Below, piece after piece: positions 44,741-54,013 of a DNA stretch of 64,000 nucleotides; the stretch's first letter is position 1; every line of letters starts with the position of its first letter. The stretch is from contig JBNKJS010000026.1 of assembly GCA_050291365.1 (NCBI GenBank), positions 28,261 to 92,260 of the forward strand, given 5' to 3'. Origin of the DNA: JAAGZL01 sp050291365. Lineage in GTDB: Bacteria; Pseudomonadota; Gammaproteobacteria; Chromatiales; Chromatiaceae. The position numbers were made by a program, and so were the translations under genes. The notes below the pieces were generated by a model. That model was not told the DNA's origin and searched no databases. It saw nothing but the letters and a program-made list of their open reading frames with translations.

Positions 44741-45295
44741 GTGGTATCTCTCGAAACCCCAGTATGTGAATTTGGCCTAGATGCACCAGACTTCAATCTA
44801 CCGGGTGTGGATGGCCGCAATTGGACCCTGGAAGAGTGTGCCGGAGAAAAGGGTCTTTTGGTGATGTTTATCTGTAACCACTGCCCCTATGTACAGTCGA
44901 TTCGGGATCGAATTGTGCGTGATACCACCGAACTGGCCGCATTGGGTATCAACAGCCTAGCCATCATGTCCAATGATCCCACAGATTATCCGGAAGACTC
45001 CTTTGAGAACATGCAGAAGGTGGCGCAAGAGTTCGGCTTCAATTTCCCCTATCTGCTGGATAAGACCCAGGAGGTGGCCAAGGCCTACGGCGCGGTCTGC
45101 ACCCCGGATTTCTTTGGCTACAATGCCGATCTGAAACTGCAGTACCGTGGGCGGTTGGATGAGTCCAGAAAAGATGCAGCAGCGCCTGATGTGCGCAGAG
45201 ACCTGTTTGAGGCCATGAAACAGGTGGCGCTGACCGGAGAAGGCCCCAAGGATCAGATGCCCAGCATGGGCTGTTCCATAAAATGGATTGAATAG
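44741..45295 (+). CDS. Thioredoxin-family peroxiredoxin-like protein
   Basis: This 184-residue protein has a thioredoxin fold: APDFNLPGVDGRNWTLEE, then the redox-type motif FICNHCPYVQS near residue 44 and LDKTQEVAKAYGAVCTPDFF with the cis-proline. It resembles ResA/AhpC-like cytosolic thioredoxin-family proteins. I chose the GTG at 44741, which has AGAGG 8-9 bases upstream; an open frame continues upstream to 44591 but reads like noncoding sequence. The substrate is unknown. Confidence 0.85.
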   Translation: MVSLETPVCEFGLDAPDFNLPGVDGRNWTLEECAGEKGLLVMFICNHCPYVQSIRDRIVRDTTELAALGINSLAIMSNDPTDYPEDSFENMQKVAQEFGFNFPYLLDKTQEVAKAYGAVCTPDFFGYNADLKLQYRGRLDESRKDAAAPDVRRDLFEAMKQVALTGEGPKDQMPSMGCSIKWIE

Positions 45296-45401
45296 TTGCC
45301 TCGAAACAGGGGTTCCATGGAGTCGGTTCGGTTGTATTGGTGCCACCTTTGAGTGAAAATACTGCCCTTTGTCCCCAATACTAATTATATAGGAACCCAA
45401 G

Positions 45402-47387
45402 ATGTCATCACGCAGAGAGCTTGCCAACGCAATCCGCGCACTGAGCATGGATGCAGTGCAGAAAGCAAATTCCGGTCACCCCGGAGCACCCATGGGAATG
45501 GCCGATATTGCTGAGGCCTTGTGGAATGATCATCTGAAGCATAACCCAGCAAATCCTGGCTGGTTCGATCGTGATCGCTTCGTGCTCTCCAACGGCCATG
45601 GATCCACCTTGATCTACTCTCTGCTGCATCTGAGTGGCTACGACCTGACCATGGATGATCTGAAGGATTTCCGGCAGTTGCACTCCAAGACCCCAGGTCA
45701 CCCAGAGTACGGCTACACTCCGGGAGTGGAGACCACCACCGGACCCCTGGGACAGGGCATCACCAACGCCGTGGGCATGGCCCTGGCGGAACAGACCCTG
45801 GCGGCCCAGTTCAACCGTGACGGACACAACATTGTCGATCACCACACCTACACCTTTCTGGGTGACGGCTGCATGATGGAGGGAATCTCCCACGAGGCCT
45901 GCTCCCTGGCCGGTGTGCTCAAGCTGGGCAAGCTGATTGCGATCTGGGATGACAACGGTATCTCCATCGACGGTGAGCTGGAAGGCTGGTTTGGTGACGA
46001 TACCCCAAAACGTTTTGAGGCCTACGGTTGGCATGTGATCCCAAATGTGGATGGCCACGACGCAGAGGCGGTCACCAAGGCCATTGCTGAGGCCAAGGCG
46101 GTAACCGACAAGCCAAGTCTGATCTGCGCCAAGACCACCATCGGCTTCGGTTCTCCCAACAAGGCCGGCAGTCATGACTGTCACGGCGCTCCTCTGGGTG
46201 CCGATGAGGTGGCGGCTACCCGGGAACAGTTGGGCTGGAAATATGAACCCTTTGTGATTCCGAAAGAGATCTATGCCGGGTGGGATGCGGGAGAGAAGGG
46301 CGCAATTGCCGAAGCTGCATGGAATGAGAGATTCGCTGCTTATACTGCTGCCCATCCTGAACTGGCTGCAGAGTTTACTCGTCGCATGTCCGGAGAGCTG
46401 CCAGATATCTGGGCGGCCGCGGCCGACAAGTTTATCGCTCAGGTGGATGGGGAGAAGGCGTCACCCGCCACCCGCAAGGCATCTCAGATTGCCCTTAACG
46501 GCTATGGTCCGCTGCTGTCGGAGCTGTTTGGCGGTTCTGCCGACCTGACCCCTTCCAATCTCACCTTCTGGTCCGGTTCCAGGGCGGTGAACGAAGGTCA
46601 TGCCGATGGCAACTACCTCTCCTTCGGGGTGCGCGAGTTTGGTATGTCCGCTCTGATAAATGGCATGGCCCTGCACGGCGGATTCATCCCCTATGATGCC
46701 ACCTTCCTGGTATTTTCCGACTATGCCCGTAACGCCCTGCGTATGTCAGCCCTTATGCGTCTGCGCACCATCCATGTATATACCCATGACTCCATCGGTC
46801 TGGGTGAAGACGGCCCCACCCATCAGCCGGTGGAGCATGTCTCCAGCCTGCGTCTGATGCCGAATATGTATGTATGGCGTCCCTGTGATGCGGTGGAGAC
46901 CGCCGTTGCCTGGAGGCAGGCCATTGAGAAGAAAGATGGCCCCACCAGTCTGATCCTGTCGCGTCAGGGTCTGCCCCATCAGGAGCGCAGTCAGCAACAG
47001 TTGTCTGATATTGCCCGTGGTGGCTATGTGTTGCAGGATTGTGATGGCACACCGGATGCGATCATCATCGCCACCGGTTCTGAGATTGCTCTGGCAGTGG
47101 AAGTTGCGGCACAACTGGATGAAAAGATACGCGTGGTTTCCATGCCCTGTGTGGAGGCCTTCGAGGCCCAGGATGAGGCCTATAAACAGTCTGTTCTGCC
47201 GTCAGAGGTTACTGCACGGGTTGCGGTAGAGGCCGGTGTCACCGACTTCTGGTACAAGTATGTTGGTCTCAACGGCAGGGTTGTGGGTATAGACCGTTTT
47301 GGTGAGTCCGCTCCGGCCGGGCAGTTGTTTGAACAGTTCGGTTTTACCCTGGATAACCTGGCCAGTGCGGTTAAAGAGGTGTTGTGA
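45402..47387 (+). CDS. tkt: Transketolase
   Basis: This 661-residue thiamine-diphosphate enzyme transfers C2 units in the pentose phosphate and Calvin cycles. Motifs include NSGHPGAPMGMADIAE, the ThDP site LGDGCMMEGISHEA and the second-domain IGLGEDGPTHQPVEH. A TAGGAACCC Shine-Dalgarno-like sequence precedes the ATG. It leads the tkt-epd-pgk-fba row, all plus strand. Confidence 0.97.
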   Translation: MSSRRELANAIRALSMDAVQKANSGHPGAPMGMADIAEALWNDHLKHNPANPGWFDRDRFVLSNGHGSTLIYSLLHLSGYDLTMDDLKDFRQLHSKTPGHPEYGYTPGVETTTGPLGQGITNAVGMALAEQTLAAQFNRDGHNIVDHHTYTFLGDGCMMEGISHEACSLAGVLKLGKLIAIWDDNGISIDGELEGWFGDDTPKRFEAYGWHVIPNVDGHDAEAVTKAIAEAKAVTDKPSLICAKTTIGFGSPNKAGSHDCHGAPLGADEVAATREQLGWKYEPFVIPKEIYAGWDAGEKGAIAEAAWNERFAAYTAAHPELAAEFTRRMSGELPDIWAAAADKFIAQVDGEKASPATRKASQIALNGYGPLLSELFGGSADLTPSNLTFWSGSRAVNEGHADGNYLSFGVREFGMSALINGMALHGGFIPYDATFLVFSDYARNALRMSALMRLRTIHVYTHDSIGLGEDGPTHQPVEHVSSLRLMPNMYVWRPCDAVETAVAWRQAIEKKDGPTSLILSRQGLPHQERSQQQLSDIARGGYVLQDCDGTPDAIIIATGSEIALAVEVAAQLDEKIRVVSMPCVEAFEAQDEAYKQSVLPSEVTARVAVEAGVTDFWYKYVGLNGRVVGIDRFGESAPAGQLFEQFGFTLDNLASAVKEVL

Positions 47388-47424
47388 TTGACCTCTGTCT
47401 CTCTATACAGCGAGGCATAATCCC

Positions 47425-48420
47425 GTGCCGATAAAAATCGCGATTAATGGCTATGGCCGGATCGGGCGCAGCGTCCTGCGCTCCCTATACGAGTCAGGCC
47501 GTGATGATGTAGAGGTCGTTGCCATAAACGATCTAGGCGATATAGGCGTTCATGCCCACCTGACCCAGTTTGATACTGCCCACGGCCGCTTTCCCGGCGA
47601 GGTGTCAGTGGATGGCGACTCTATGCTGGTCAACGGAGATCGCATCTCTATCTTCTGTGAGCCTGATCCATCCAAGCTGCCCTGGGCAGAGCTGGGGGTG
47701 GATCTGGTGCACGAATGCACGGGCGCATTTACCCAGCGTGATCAGGCGGAGAAACATATTCAGGCCGGAGCCAACAAGGTGCTGATCTCTGCACCCGGCG
47801 GCCCGGGGATGGATGCCACTGTGGTCTACGGGGTAAACCACCAGAAGCTGAAGAGCTCTGATCGCATCATCTCCAACGCATCCTGCTCTACCAACTGTTT
47901 GGCCACCATGCTGCAACCTCTATGTACAGAGCTTGGGTTTGAGAGTGGCATGATGACATCGGTGCACGCCTTTACCAACGAACAGGTATTGACCGATTCC
48001 CATAAAGAGAATCTACGCTACGCCCGCGCGGCGGCTGGCTCTATAGTTCCAAACGGTACCAGTGCACCTGAGGTTATCGGTCAGATAATGCCGCAACTGG
48101 CGGGGAAGCTCAGCGGTTTTACCATGCGGGTGCCCACTATCAATGTATCTATTATTGATCTGACATTTACCGCTTCCAGAGATACCTCGGTCGAAGAGGT
48201 AAATAATCTCATGCAGCAGGCGGCCGATGGCCATATCCTGAGCTATAATTCTACACCTCTGGTATCGGTTGATTTTAATCACAATCCGGGCTCGGCCTGT
48301 TTCGATGCTACTCTTACTCAGGTAAACCACAGACTGGTAAAGGTCTGTTCCTGGTACGACAACGAATGGGGTTTTTCTAACCGTATGCTGGATGTTACCG
48401 CCGCGCTGTATGGGGCTTAG
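47425..48420 (+). CDS. epd: Erythrose-4-phosphate / glyceraldehyde-3-phosphate dehydrogenase
   Basis: This 331-residue NAD enzyme has AINGYGRIGRSVLRSLYESGR, the catalytic cysteine in SNASCSTNC near residue 152 and WYDNEWGFSNRMLD at the end. Segments LYESGR, LPWAELGVD and LVSVDFNH match E. coli Epd better than GapA, and the tkt-epd-pgk-fba order agrees. It could still act mainly as GAPDH in carbon fixation. Serine replaces the usual threonine two positions after... the catalytic cysteine motif (SCSTNC against SCTTNC). It starts with GTG, GAGG lying 9 bases upstream. Confidence 0.88.
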   Translation: MPIKIAINGYGRIGRSVLRSLYESGRDDVEVVAINDLGDIGVHAHLTQFDTAHGRFPGEVSVDGDSMLVNGDRISIFCEPDPSKLPWAELGVDLVHECTGAFTQRDQAEKHIQAGANKVLISAPGGPGMDATVVYGVNHQKLKSSDRIISNASCSTNCLATMLQPLCTELGFESGMMTSVHAFTNEQVLTDSHKENLRYARAAAGSIVPNGTSAPEVIGQIMPQLAGKLSGFTMRVPTINVSIIDLTFTASRDTSVEEVNNLMQQAADGHILSYNSTPLVSVDFNHNPGSACFDATLTQVNHRLVKVCSWYDNEWGFSNRMLDVTAALYGA

Positions 48421-48457
48421 GTTTTTAGGGCCTAGTGCCTAGGGCCGAGGGCTAAGG
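48421..48457. repeat. CCTAGGGC-rich low-complexity spacer
   Basis: The spacer after epd repeats the words GGGCCTAG, GTGCCTAG, GGGCCGAG and GGGCTAAG in a row. Such degenerate 8-base iterations occur between genes of related bacteria. No hairpin with a T-run is seen, so transcription probably continues to pgk. Confidence 0.45.
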
Positions 48458-48487
48458 ATATTACTAAATAATAAAGGGTGTAGTTGA

Positions 48488-49669
48488 ATGTCTGTACTAA
48501 AGATGACTGACTTGGATCTTGCTGGCAAGAGATTGCTGATTCGACAGGATCTAAATGTTCCGATCAAGGATGGCAAGGTCGCCAGCGACAAACGTATCTG
48601 CGCCTCTATCCCCACCATAAAACATGCCATGCAGGCCGGCGCCAAGGTGATGCTGATGTCTCATCTGGGGCGTCCCACCGAGGGTGAGCCTGCGGAAGAA
48701 TTCTCCATGCTGCCGGTGGCGCAATATCTCTCCGATGCCTTGGGGCATGAGGTCAGGCTGATTAAAGATTATCTGGATACGCCCCCTCAACTTGAGGATG
48801 GCAGTGTTGTCCTATTGGAGAACTGCCGCTTCAATCCGGGTGAAAAGAAGAATGTAGAGGAACTGGCAAAGCAGTACGCCTCTCTGTGCGATATATACGT
48901 TATGGACGCCTTTGGCACCGCCCATCGCGCCCAGGCATCCACCTATGGTGCCGGAGTGTTTGCACCAGTTGCCTGCGCCGGCCCTCTGCTTGCGGGTGAG
49001 CTAGAGGCGCTGGAGAAGGCACTGAAGACCCCGGCCCGGCCCATGGCCGCTATCGTGGGTGGTTCCAAGGTGTCGACTAAACTAACGGTGCTGGATTCAT
49101 TGTCTAAGGTAGTAGACCAGCTCATACCTGGCGGCGGTATCGCTAATACCTTCATCGCTGCCGCTGGCCATAACGTGGGCAAATCCCTGTGCGAACATGA
49201 ACTCATACCAGAAGCCAAGCGCCTGATGGAGGCAGCCCGGGCTAAGGGCGGAGAGATCCCTGTGCCCACAGATGTTGTGGTAGGCAAGGAGTTTTCTGAG
49301 TCCGCCGAGGCGGTTATCAAACCTGTGCAGGATGTAACCGACGAGGATATGATCTTCGATATCGGCCCTGAGACCGCGGCCCGTTTTGCCCAGATGATGC
49401 AGGCTGCTGGGACCATCGTATGGAACGGCCCGGTGGGCGTGTTTGAGTTTGACCAGTTTGGTGAAGGCACTAGAGTCCTGGTAGAGGCGATTGCCAACTC
49501 AGATGCCTTCTCCATAGCTGGTGGTGGCGATACCCTGGCAGCAATGGATAAATATGAGATAGCCGATAGGGTCTCATATATCTCCACCGGCGGAGGGGCA
49601 TTTCTGGAATTTCTTGAAGGCAAGAAACTGCCAGCCGTAGAGATGCTGGAGAGCAAAAATACCAATTAA
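48488..49669 (+). CDS. pgk: Phosphoglycerate kinase
   Basis: This 393-residue enzyme interconverts 1,3-bisphosphoglycerate and 3-phosphoglycerate. Motifs are RQDLNVPIKDG (the family usually has RxDxNVP), SHLGRPTEG, the hinge VGGSKVSTKL and WNGPVGVFE, with GGGDTLAA near the end. It is monomeric and cytosolic in the family. It lies between epd and fba; a pyk gene often found here in relatives is absent. Confidence 0.97.
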   Translation: MSVLKMTDLDLAGKRLLIRQDLNVPIKDGKVASDKRICASIPTIKHAMQAGAKVMLMSHLGRPTEGEPAEEFSMLPVAQYLSDALGHEVRLIKDYLDTPPQLEDGSVVLLENCRFNPGEKKNVEELAKQYASLCDIYVMDAFGTAHRAQASTYGAGVFAPVACAGPLLAGELEALEKALKTPARPMAAIVGGSKVSTKLTVLDSLSKVVDQLIPGGGIANTFIAAAGHNVGKSLCEHELIPEAKRLMEAARAKGGEIPVPTDVVVGKEFSESAEAVIKPVQDVTDEDMIFDIGPETAARFAQMMQAAGTIVWNGPVGVFEFDQFGEGTRVLVEAIANSDAFSIAGGGDTLAAMDKYEIADRVSYISTGGGAFLEFLEGKKLPAVEMLESKNTN

Positions 49670-49744
49670 TATCTGAAGTGCCTAGGTAATATTTATCTGG
49701 CAGTATATGCTTATTACATTAATCTAGATGTCAGGGAGCAACTC

Positions 49745-50704
49745 ATGATTGTAACAACAGACCTTCTTTTCGAGCACGCCTACGGCAAATATGCCGTTGG
49801 CGCATATAACATCAACAACGCCGAGCAGATAATGGGACTATTTCGCGGCAATATGGATAGCAAGGCTCCGTTCATTGTGCAGCTCTCCAAGGGCGCGCGC
49901 TCCTATACTGACAAGCGTTTGCTGGAGGCCATGATTCGGGCTGCCGATCAGATATTTCCAGATTCCATATTTGCTGTACATCTGGACCATGGCGATGAGC
50001 AGACCTGTTATGAATGTATCGACAGCGGCTTCTACAGCTCGGTGATGATCGATGCAAGTGCAGAAGAGTTTGAAGAGAATATTGCCATTACCAAGCGGGT
50101 GGTGGACGCGGCCCATGCCAAGGGGATTGTAGTAGAGGCAGAACTTGGCAAGCTGGGTGGGGTGGAGGAGCATGTCTCTGTGGATGAGGCGGATGCCAAG
50201 CTTACCGATCCCAAGCAGGTTGAGGAGTTTGTCTCCAGAACCGGTTGTGACAGCCTGGCCTGCGCCATCGGTACTAGCCACGGTGCCTATAAGTTCACTG
50301 GTAGTCAGGGGCTGCACTTCGATGTAATTAAGGAGATAGCCAAACTGCTGCCACGCTTTCCGCTGGTTATGCATGGCTCCAGTTCCGTGCCTCAGGATGA
50401 GGTAGAGCGCATCAACGCAGCTGGCGGAAACATGGCTGGCGCCAAGGGCGTAGACGAAGGTCAGATATCTAAGGCCAGTAAGATGGGTGTGACCAAGGTA
50501 AATATCGATACTGATGGTCGTCTGGTCTGGTGTCGGGTGCATCGCGAAGCATTTCTGGAGAACCCTGAGAACTTTGACCTGCGCGGACCTGGTAAGGTCT
50601 TTATGGCTGAGTATGCCAAATACATTGCCCATAAGAACGAAGTGTTGGGTAGTGCTGGTCGACTGGACAGTGTGCGGGAGTTTATTAAAAACAAAGTACT
50701 CTGA
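49745..50704 (+). CDS. fba: Class II fructose-bisphosphate aldolase
   Basis: This 319-residue zinc aldolase has the zinc ligands in VHLDHGDE and AELGKLGGVEE, and later VMHGSSSVPQDEV with INIDTDGR-like VNIDTDGRL. At this length it is the shorter class II type common in Calvin-cycle and many anaerobic bacteria, not the E. coli 359-residue form. CAGGGAGC stands ahead of the ATG. A strong terminator follows. Confidence 0.95.
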   Translation: MIVTTDLLFEHAYGKYAVGAYNINNAEQIMGLFRGNMDSKAPFIVQLSKGARSYTDKRLLEAMIRAADQIFPDSIFAVHLDHGDEQTCYECIDSGFYSSVMIDASAEEFEENIAITKRVVDAAHAKGIVVEAELGKLGGVEEHVSVDEADAKLTDPKQVEEFVSRTGCDSLACAIGTSHGAYKFTGSQGLHFDVIKEIAKLLPRFPLVMHGSSSVPQDEVERINAAGGNMAGAKGVDEGQISKASKMGVTKVNIDTDGRLVWCRVHREAFLENPENFDLRGPGKVFMAEYAKYIAHKNEVLGSAGRLDSVREFIKNKVL

Positions 50705-50720
50705 TACTTCTTACACAATT

Positions 50721-50769
50721 AAACGCCGGTGCCCCCTATTATGTGAACGGGGTCATTCGGCGTTTTTTT
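50721..50769 (+). terminator. Intrinsic terminator after fba
   Basis: AACGCCG (50722-50728) pairs with CGGCGTT (50758-50764), and an inner CCCC/GGGG stem stacks on it. A run of seven T follows. It ends the tkt-epd-pgk-fba transcript. Confidence 0.88.
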
Positions 50770-50845
50770 ATGTATGGCGATTTACTCCAATAAATGGTAA
50801 AAACCTCTAGGGAATTAATATAGTACGTTAGTTAGAGGCTTGGTT

Positions 50846-51253
50846 ATGGATGCCAGATACAAGATATACTTCCATGGTAAATTTAAGGAGTGGGTCGAGA
50901 GGGACGAATTTATTCGGGCCATTAGCCAACATCTTGGGGTCAGTAAGGAAAAGGCTGAGGCTCTATTTGAGATTGATCGCAAGGTTAACCTGAAAAAGAA
51001 CCTTACTGAGGTCGAAGCTGATCGCCATATGGCCGCATTTCAAAAGATGGGGATGCTGGTCACCAAGAAGCTGATGATGAAACCATTCGTCGGTCCACTT
51101 ATAGAGCTTCAGTCCAGAGTTGAGACTGAGGAGAAGGTTGAACATTCCGAGCGCGATGTCAGTGCAATCCAGCAAGGTAAGAAGGGGTTGTACAGCCTGG
51201 CCAGTGGCTTGAGGTCTCTGGTGAATAAAGGCAGTATTAGAGACGACTTGTAG
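50846..51253 (+). CDS. Hypothetical protein
   Basis: I do not recognise this 135-residue protein with certainty. Its N-terminal 70 residues (YKIYFHGKFKEWVERDEF, AEALFEIDRKVNLKKNL, FQKMGMLVTKK) resemble a small alpha/beta unit found at the N-terminus of various gammaproteobacterial membrane proteins, where it reads like a cysteine-free docking domain. Here it ends without a membrane segment in a polar tail. ATG 50846 has AGAGG 7 bases upstream. It is flanked by two terminators and so is a single-gene unit. Confidence 0.75.
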   Translation: MDARYKIYFHGKFKEWVERDEFIRAISQHLGVSKEKAEALFEIDRKVNLKKNLTEVEADRHMAAFQKMGMLVTKKLMMKPFVGPLIELQSRVETEEKVEHSERDVSAIQQGKKGLYSLASGLRSLVNKGSIRDDL

Positions 51254-51274
51254 TATAAATTAATATCCAGACGC

Positions 51275-51308
51275 AAAGCGGCCCCAGATCATTGGGGCCG
51301 CTTTTTTT
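51275..51308. terminator. Intrinsic terminator after the 50.8-kb gene
   Basis: AAAGCGGCCCC (51275-51285) pairs with GGGGCCGCTTT (51294-51304) and is followed by T residues. The A-run on the left lets it also serve the convergent DUF2892 gene. Confidence 0.9.
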
Positions 51309-51318
51309 AAACAAAAAT

Positions 51319-51525
51319 TCAACCGAACACGGAGCCAGTGCGCACCCCCAGCATTGTTAATATCTGAGGCAGGGGGCAGAACCCGGTTAAAGACGCCTGA
51401 AACAGCATGAAACCAACAAAACCAGTGGCGTAGAGGAAGTATTGGTTTTGAGTTGCGATAAAGGCGCCAACTGTAGCCATGATCAGTGTGCCAACAATGG
51501 CAAATGTAATGCGTTCTACGTTCAT
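51319..51525 (-). CDS. DUF2892 small membrane protein
   Basis: This 68-residue protein has two membrane helices (ITFAIVGTLIMATVGAFIA and FLYATGFVGFMLFQASLTG) and the DUF2892 end GFCPLPQILTMLGVR. The family includes the membrane tail of the rhodanese YgaP and many free-standing proteins in sulfur bacteria; a link to sulfur or thiol chemistry is only inference. It has its own AGGAG Shine-Dalgarno sequence. Confidence 0.85.
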   Translation of the reverse strand: MNVERITFAIVGTLIMATVGAFIATQNQYFLYATGFVGFMLFQASLTGFCPLPQILTMLGVRTGSVFG

Positions 51526-51624
51526 AGTATTAACTCCTCTTAGTTGAAAACAGTAGATGTGGAGTTATTGTTGCAACTGATGCCCATCCAGTCTGGAACA
51601 TTTGTTACATAGCTTGGGGTTTTA

Positions 51625-52611
51625 CTAGTACAGGGATAGAGGAGGGTCCCCCATGGCCACCTGTTGATGCTCCAGTGTGGCTATGTGGTCTTGCCAGTAT
51701 TGAGTGGTATTAAACCAGGGAAATGCTGCAGGGAAGGCCGGGTCGTCCCAGCGTTTCGCTAGCCAGGCGGCATAGTGGATGATACGTAGGGTGCGTAAAG
51801 GTTCAATCAGGCGTATTTCTGCGCTGTTCAATGGGCGAAACATCTCATAGCCCTCTCTGAGGTAGCTCATCTGCATGGACATCTCGTTGTGCTCTCCGGA
51901 GAGTAGCATCCATAGATCCTGAATGGCTGGTCCGTTGCGGCAGTCATCCAGGTCAACAAAGTGGGGACCACTGTCGGTCCAGAGTATATTCCCCATGTGG
52001 CAGTCGCCATGTAGGCGTATCTGTTGATATGTTCCTACAGAGTCGAACAGATCATCGATGCTGGATTGCATATCTTGGATAATTTGACGATAGCTTGATT
52101 CCAGCTCAATCGGGATAAACCCGTTTGTCAGTAGATATTCGGCAGATTCTCGTCCCATCTCATCCTGATTAAGGGTAGGGCGGTGTTGAAATGGGTGGCT
52201 GGCCCCGATCTGATGGATGCGCGCCATGAGCCGTCCTACCCACATCAGGTCATCAGGGTCGTCCAGGTCAGGCCAACGTCCACCCTGGCGTGGGGATAGA
52301 CTGAAGCGGTAGCCCCCATAGCTGTGCAAGCTGTTGCCTGTAGCGTCCTTAATCGGGGCGACCACTGGCACCTCTTCTGCTGCTAGAGCAAGGGAGAATT
52401 CATGCTCCTCCCGAATGGCGTCATCGCTCCAGCGCCCTGGACGATAGAATTTAGCCACCAGGGGAGGAGCATCCTCCATCCCGACCTGGTAGACCCGGTT
52501 TTCATAGCTGTTTAATCCCAGCATACTGCCGTCCGGCTGAAATCCACAGGATTCCAGGGCGGCAAGAATGGTGTCCGGGGTCAGGCCTGAATAGGGGGCA
52601 GTATCGGTCAC
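51625..52611 (-). CDS. srkA: Stress response serine/threonine kinase SrkA (YihE)
   Basis: This 328-residue protein has the aminoglycoside-phosphotransferase-like kinase fold: ENRVYQVGMEDAPPLVAKFYRP (lysine in VAKFYRP), catalytic loop LHGDCHMGNILW and metal-binding FVDLDDC. In E. coli SrkA counters stress-induced cell death. It starts with GTG and overlaps the purC stop by one base (TAGTG), an operon link I have not seen explained. Confidence 0.93.
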   Translation of the reverse strand: MTDTAPYSGLTPDTILAALESCGFQPDGSMLGLNSYENRVYQVGMEDAPPLVAKFYRPGRWSDDAIREEHEFSLALAAEEVPVVAPIKDATGNSLHSYGGYRFSLSPRQGGRWPDLDDPDDLMWVGRLMARIHQIGASHPFQHRPTLNQDEMGRESAEYLLTNGFIPIELESSYRQIIQDMQSSIDDLFDSVGTYQQIRLHGDCHMGNILWTDSGPHFVDLDDCRNGPAIQDLWMLLSGEHNEMSMQMSYLREGYEMFRPLNSAEIRLIEPLRTLRIIHYAAWLAKRWDDPAFPAAFPWFNTTQYWQDHIATLEHQQVAMGDPPLSLY

Positions 52612-53507
52612 TAAGCTGGATTGGTAAGCCTGGTCTCTGCTTCCCGATACTTCTCAGCTGTCTTTTCCACGATGTCGTCGGGAAGATTTGGCCCCGGTGG
52701 TGTTTTATCCCAATCCAGGGTCTCCAGATAGTCCCGCACAAACTGTTTGTCGTAGCTGGGAGGGCTGATTCCTACCTGGTACTGGTCCGCCGGCCAGAAG
52801 CGGGAGGAGTCAGGGGTCAGGACTTCGTCAATCAGGTATAGATTGTCATCATTATCCAGACCAAACTCAAATTTGGTGTCGGCGATGATGATCCCTTTTT
52901 CTAGGGCGTAGGCTGCGCATTCTGTATATATCTGGATACTGACATCACGCACCTTCTCGGCCAGATCCTGGCCCAACAGCTCTACGGTCTCTTCGAAGCT
53001 GATGTTTTCGTCGTGGTCGCCAATCTCTGCCTTGGTGGATGGGGTGTAGATGGCCTCGGGCAGCTTGGCGGCCTGTTCCAGATCTTCCGGCAGTTTGATA
53101 CCGCAAACCGCGCCGGTCTTTTGGTAATCTTTCCAACCTGAGCCGATGAGATAGCCACGTACAATTGCCTCTACTGGCAGGGGGCGCAGTTTACGTACCA
53201 CCAGGGCTCGGTCTCCCAGAATGGCCCGCTGTTCTGCATCCGGTACCACATCTGACAGAGGTTTATCCGACAGGTGGTTAGGGATAATCCCTTGGGTGCG
53301 CCCAAACCAGAAGTTTGCCACCCTGGTGAGTACCTCACCCTTGCCCGGAATCGGCTGGGGTAGCACCACATCAAAGGCGGAGAGGCGATCTGAGGCGACG
53401 ATAAGCATATGCTCGTCATCCACGTTGTATATATCCCTCACCTTACCGCGGTTCAGCAGCTCTAGGTGGGGTAGATCGGATTCAAAAAGGGCGTCCATAT
53501 GGCTCAT
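52611..53507 (-). CDS. purC: SAICAR synthetase PurC
   Basis: This 298-residue ATP-dependent ligase makes SAICAR in purine synthesis. Motifs include LLNRGKVRDIYNV, EAIVRGYLIGSGWKDY and LIDEVLTPDSSRFWP. The length matches the longer (about 300) form seen in yeast and many gammaproteobacteria, not the 237-residue E. coli type. An in-frame ATG at 53498 is an alternative start. It leads the purC-srkA pair. Confidence 0.96.
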   Translation of the reverse strand: MSHMDALFESDLPHLELLNRGKVRDIYNVDDEHMLIVASDRLSAFDVVLPQPIPGKGEVLTRVANFWFGRTQGIIPNHLSDKPLSDVVPDAEQRAILGDRALVVRKLRPLPVEAIVRGYLIGSGWKDYQKTGAVCGIKLPEDLEQAAKLPEAIYTPSTKAEIGDHDENISFEETVELLGQDLAEKVRDVSIQIYTECAAYALEKGIIIADTKFEFGLDNDDNLYLIDEVLTPDSSRFWPADQYQVGISPPSYDKQFVRDYLETLDWDKTPPGPNLPDDIVEKTAEKYREAETRLTNPA

Positions 53508-53538
53508 GGTGTTTTTCTCTATGGTGAAAAAGCAGTAA

Positions 53539-53567
53539 ATTATACCCCGTAATCTATATTTGGATAA
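53539..53567 (-). promoter_or_regulatory. Candidate promoter of purC-srkA
   Basis: A perfect TATAAT reads leftward at 53544-53539, with TTATCC as a weak -35 at 53567-53562 and a 17-base spacer. It lies about 35 bases ahead of the purC start. Confidence 0.5.
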
Positions 53568-53647
53568 GCTGTGTATTGAATGTTTTTAGCAAAAAATTGC
53601 TGAAATAATCCTGCTTGGATTGATATCTATATTTCGGAGGAGGAGTG

Positions 53648-54004
53648 ATGCCAGAGTTTAAGGGTAGTTGTCACTGCGGGGCGGTGCGTTTTTCCTATGC
53701 AGGAGAAGAGATAACCAGTGGAGTGCGCTGTAACTGCTCCATATGCTCACGCAAGGGGGCCATGATGTCTGCTCAGTTAATCCCGGAGGCAGATCTGCAT
53801 ATAGATGTTGATGTAGGGGCTCTGGGTCTCTATCAGTTTGGAAAAAAGACGGCCAAACACTTTTTTTGTAAAAACTGCGGGATCTACACCTTCCATGAGA
53901 CCGCAAGAAAGGCCGGGCACTATCGGGTCAATCTTGGCTGTGTCGATGGGATAGATGTTTTCGCTTTGGAGTGTGAGGTGTTTGACGGTAAGCATCTGCT
54001 GTAA
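53648..54004 (+). CDS. GFA family protein (glutathione-dependent formaldehyde-activating fold)
   Basis: This 118-residue zinc protein has the cysteine pattern of the GFA family: GSCHCGAVRF, then CNCSICSRKG, then CKNCGIYTFHE. The family takes its name from an enzyme proposed to bind formaldehyde and glutathione; most members have no proven activity. A very strong GGAGGAGGAG sequence precedes ATG 53648. Its product could act on C1 or thiol metabolites, which is inference. Confidence 0.88.
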   Translation: MPEFKGSCHCGAVRFSYAGEEITSGVRCNCSICSRKGAMMSAQLIPEADLHIDVDVGALGLYQFGKKTAKHFFCKNCGIYTFHETARKAGHYRVNLGCVDGIDVFALECEVFDGKHLL

Positions 54005-54013
54005 CATAAAGCC

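Noticed and set aside
49838..50632. 264-codon minus-strand open frame opposite fba
   Set aside because: It is antisense to a clearly conserved aldolase gene and resembles no protein.
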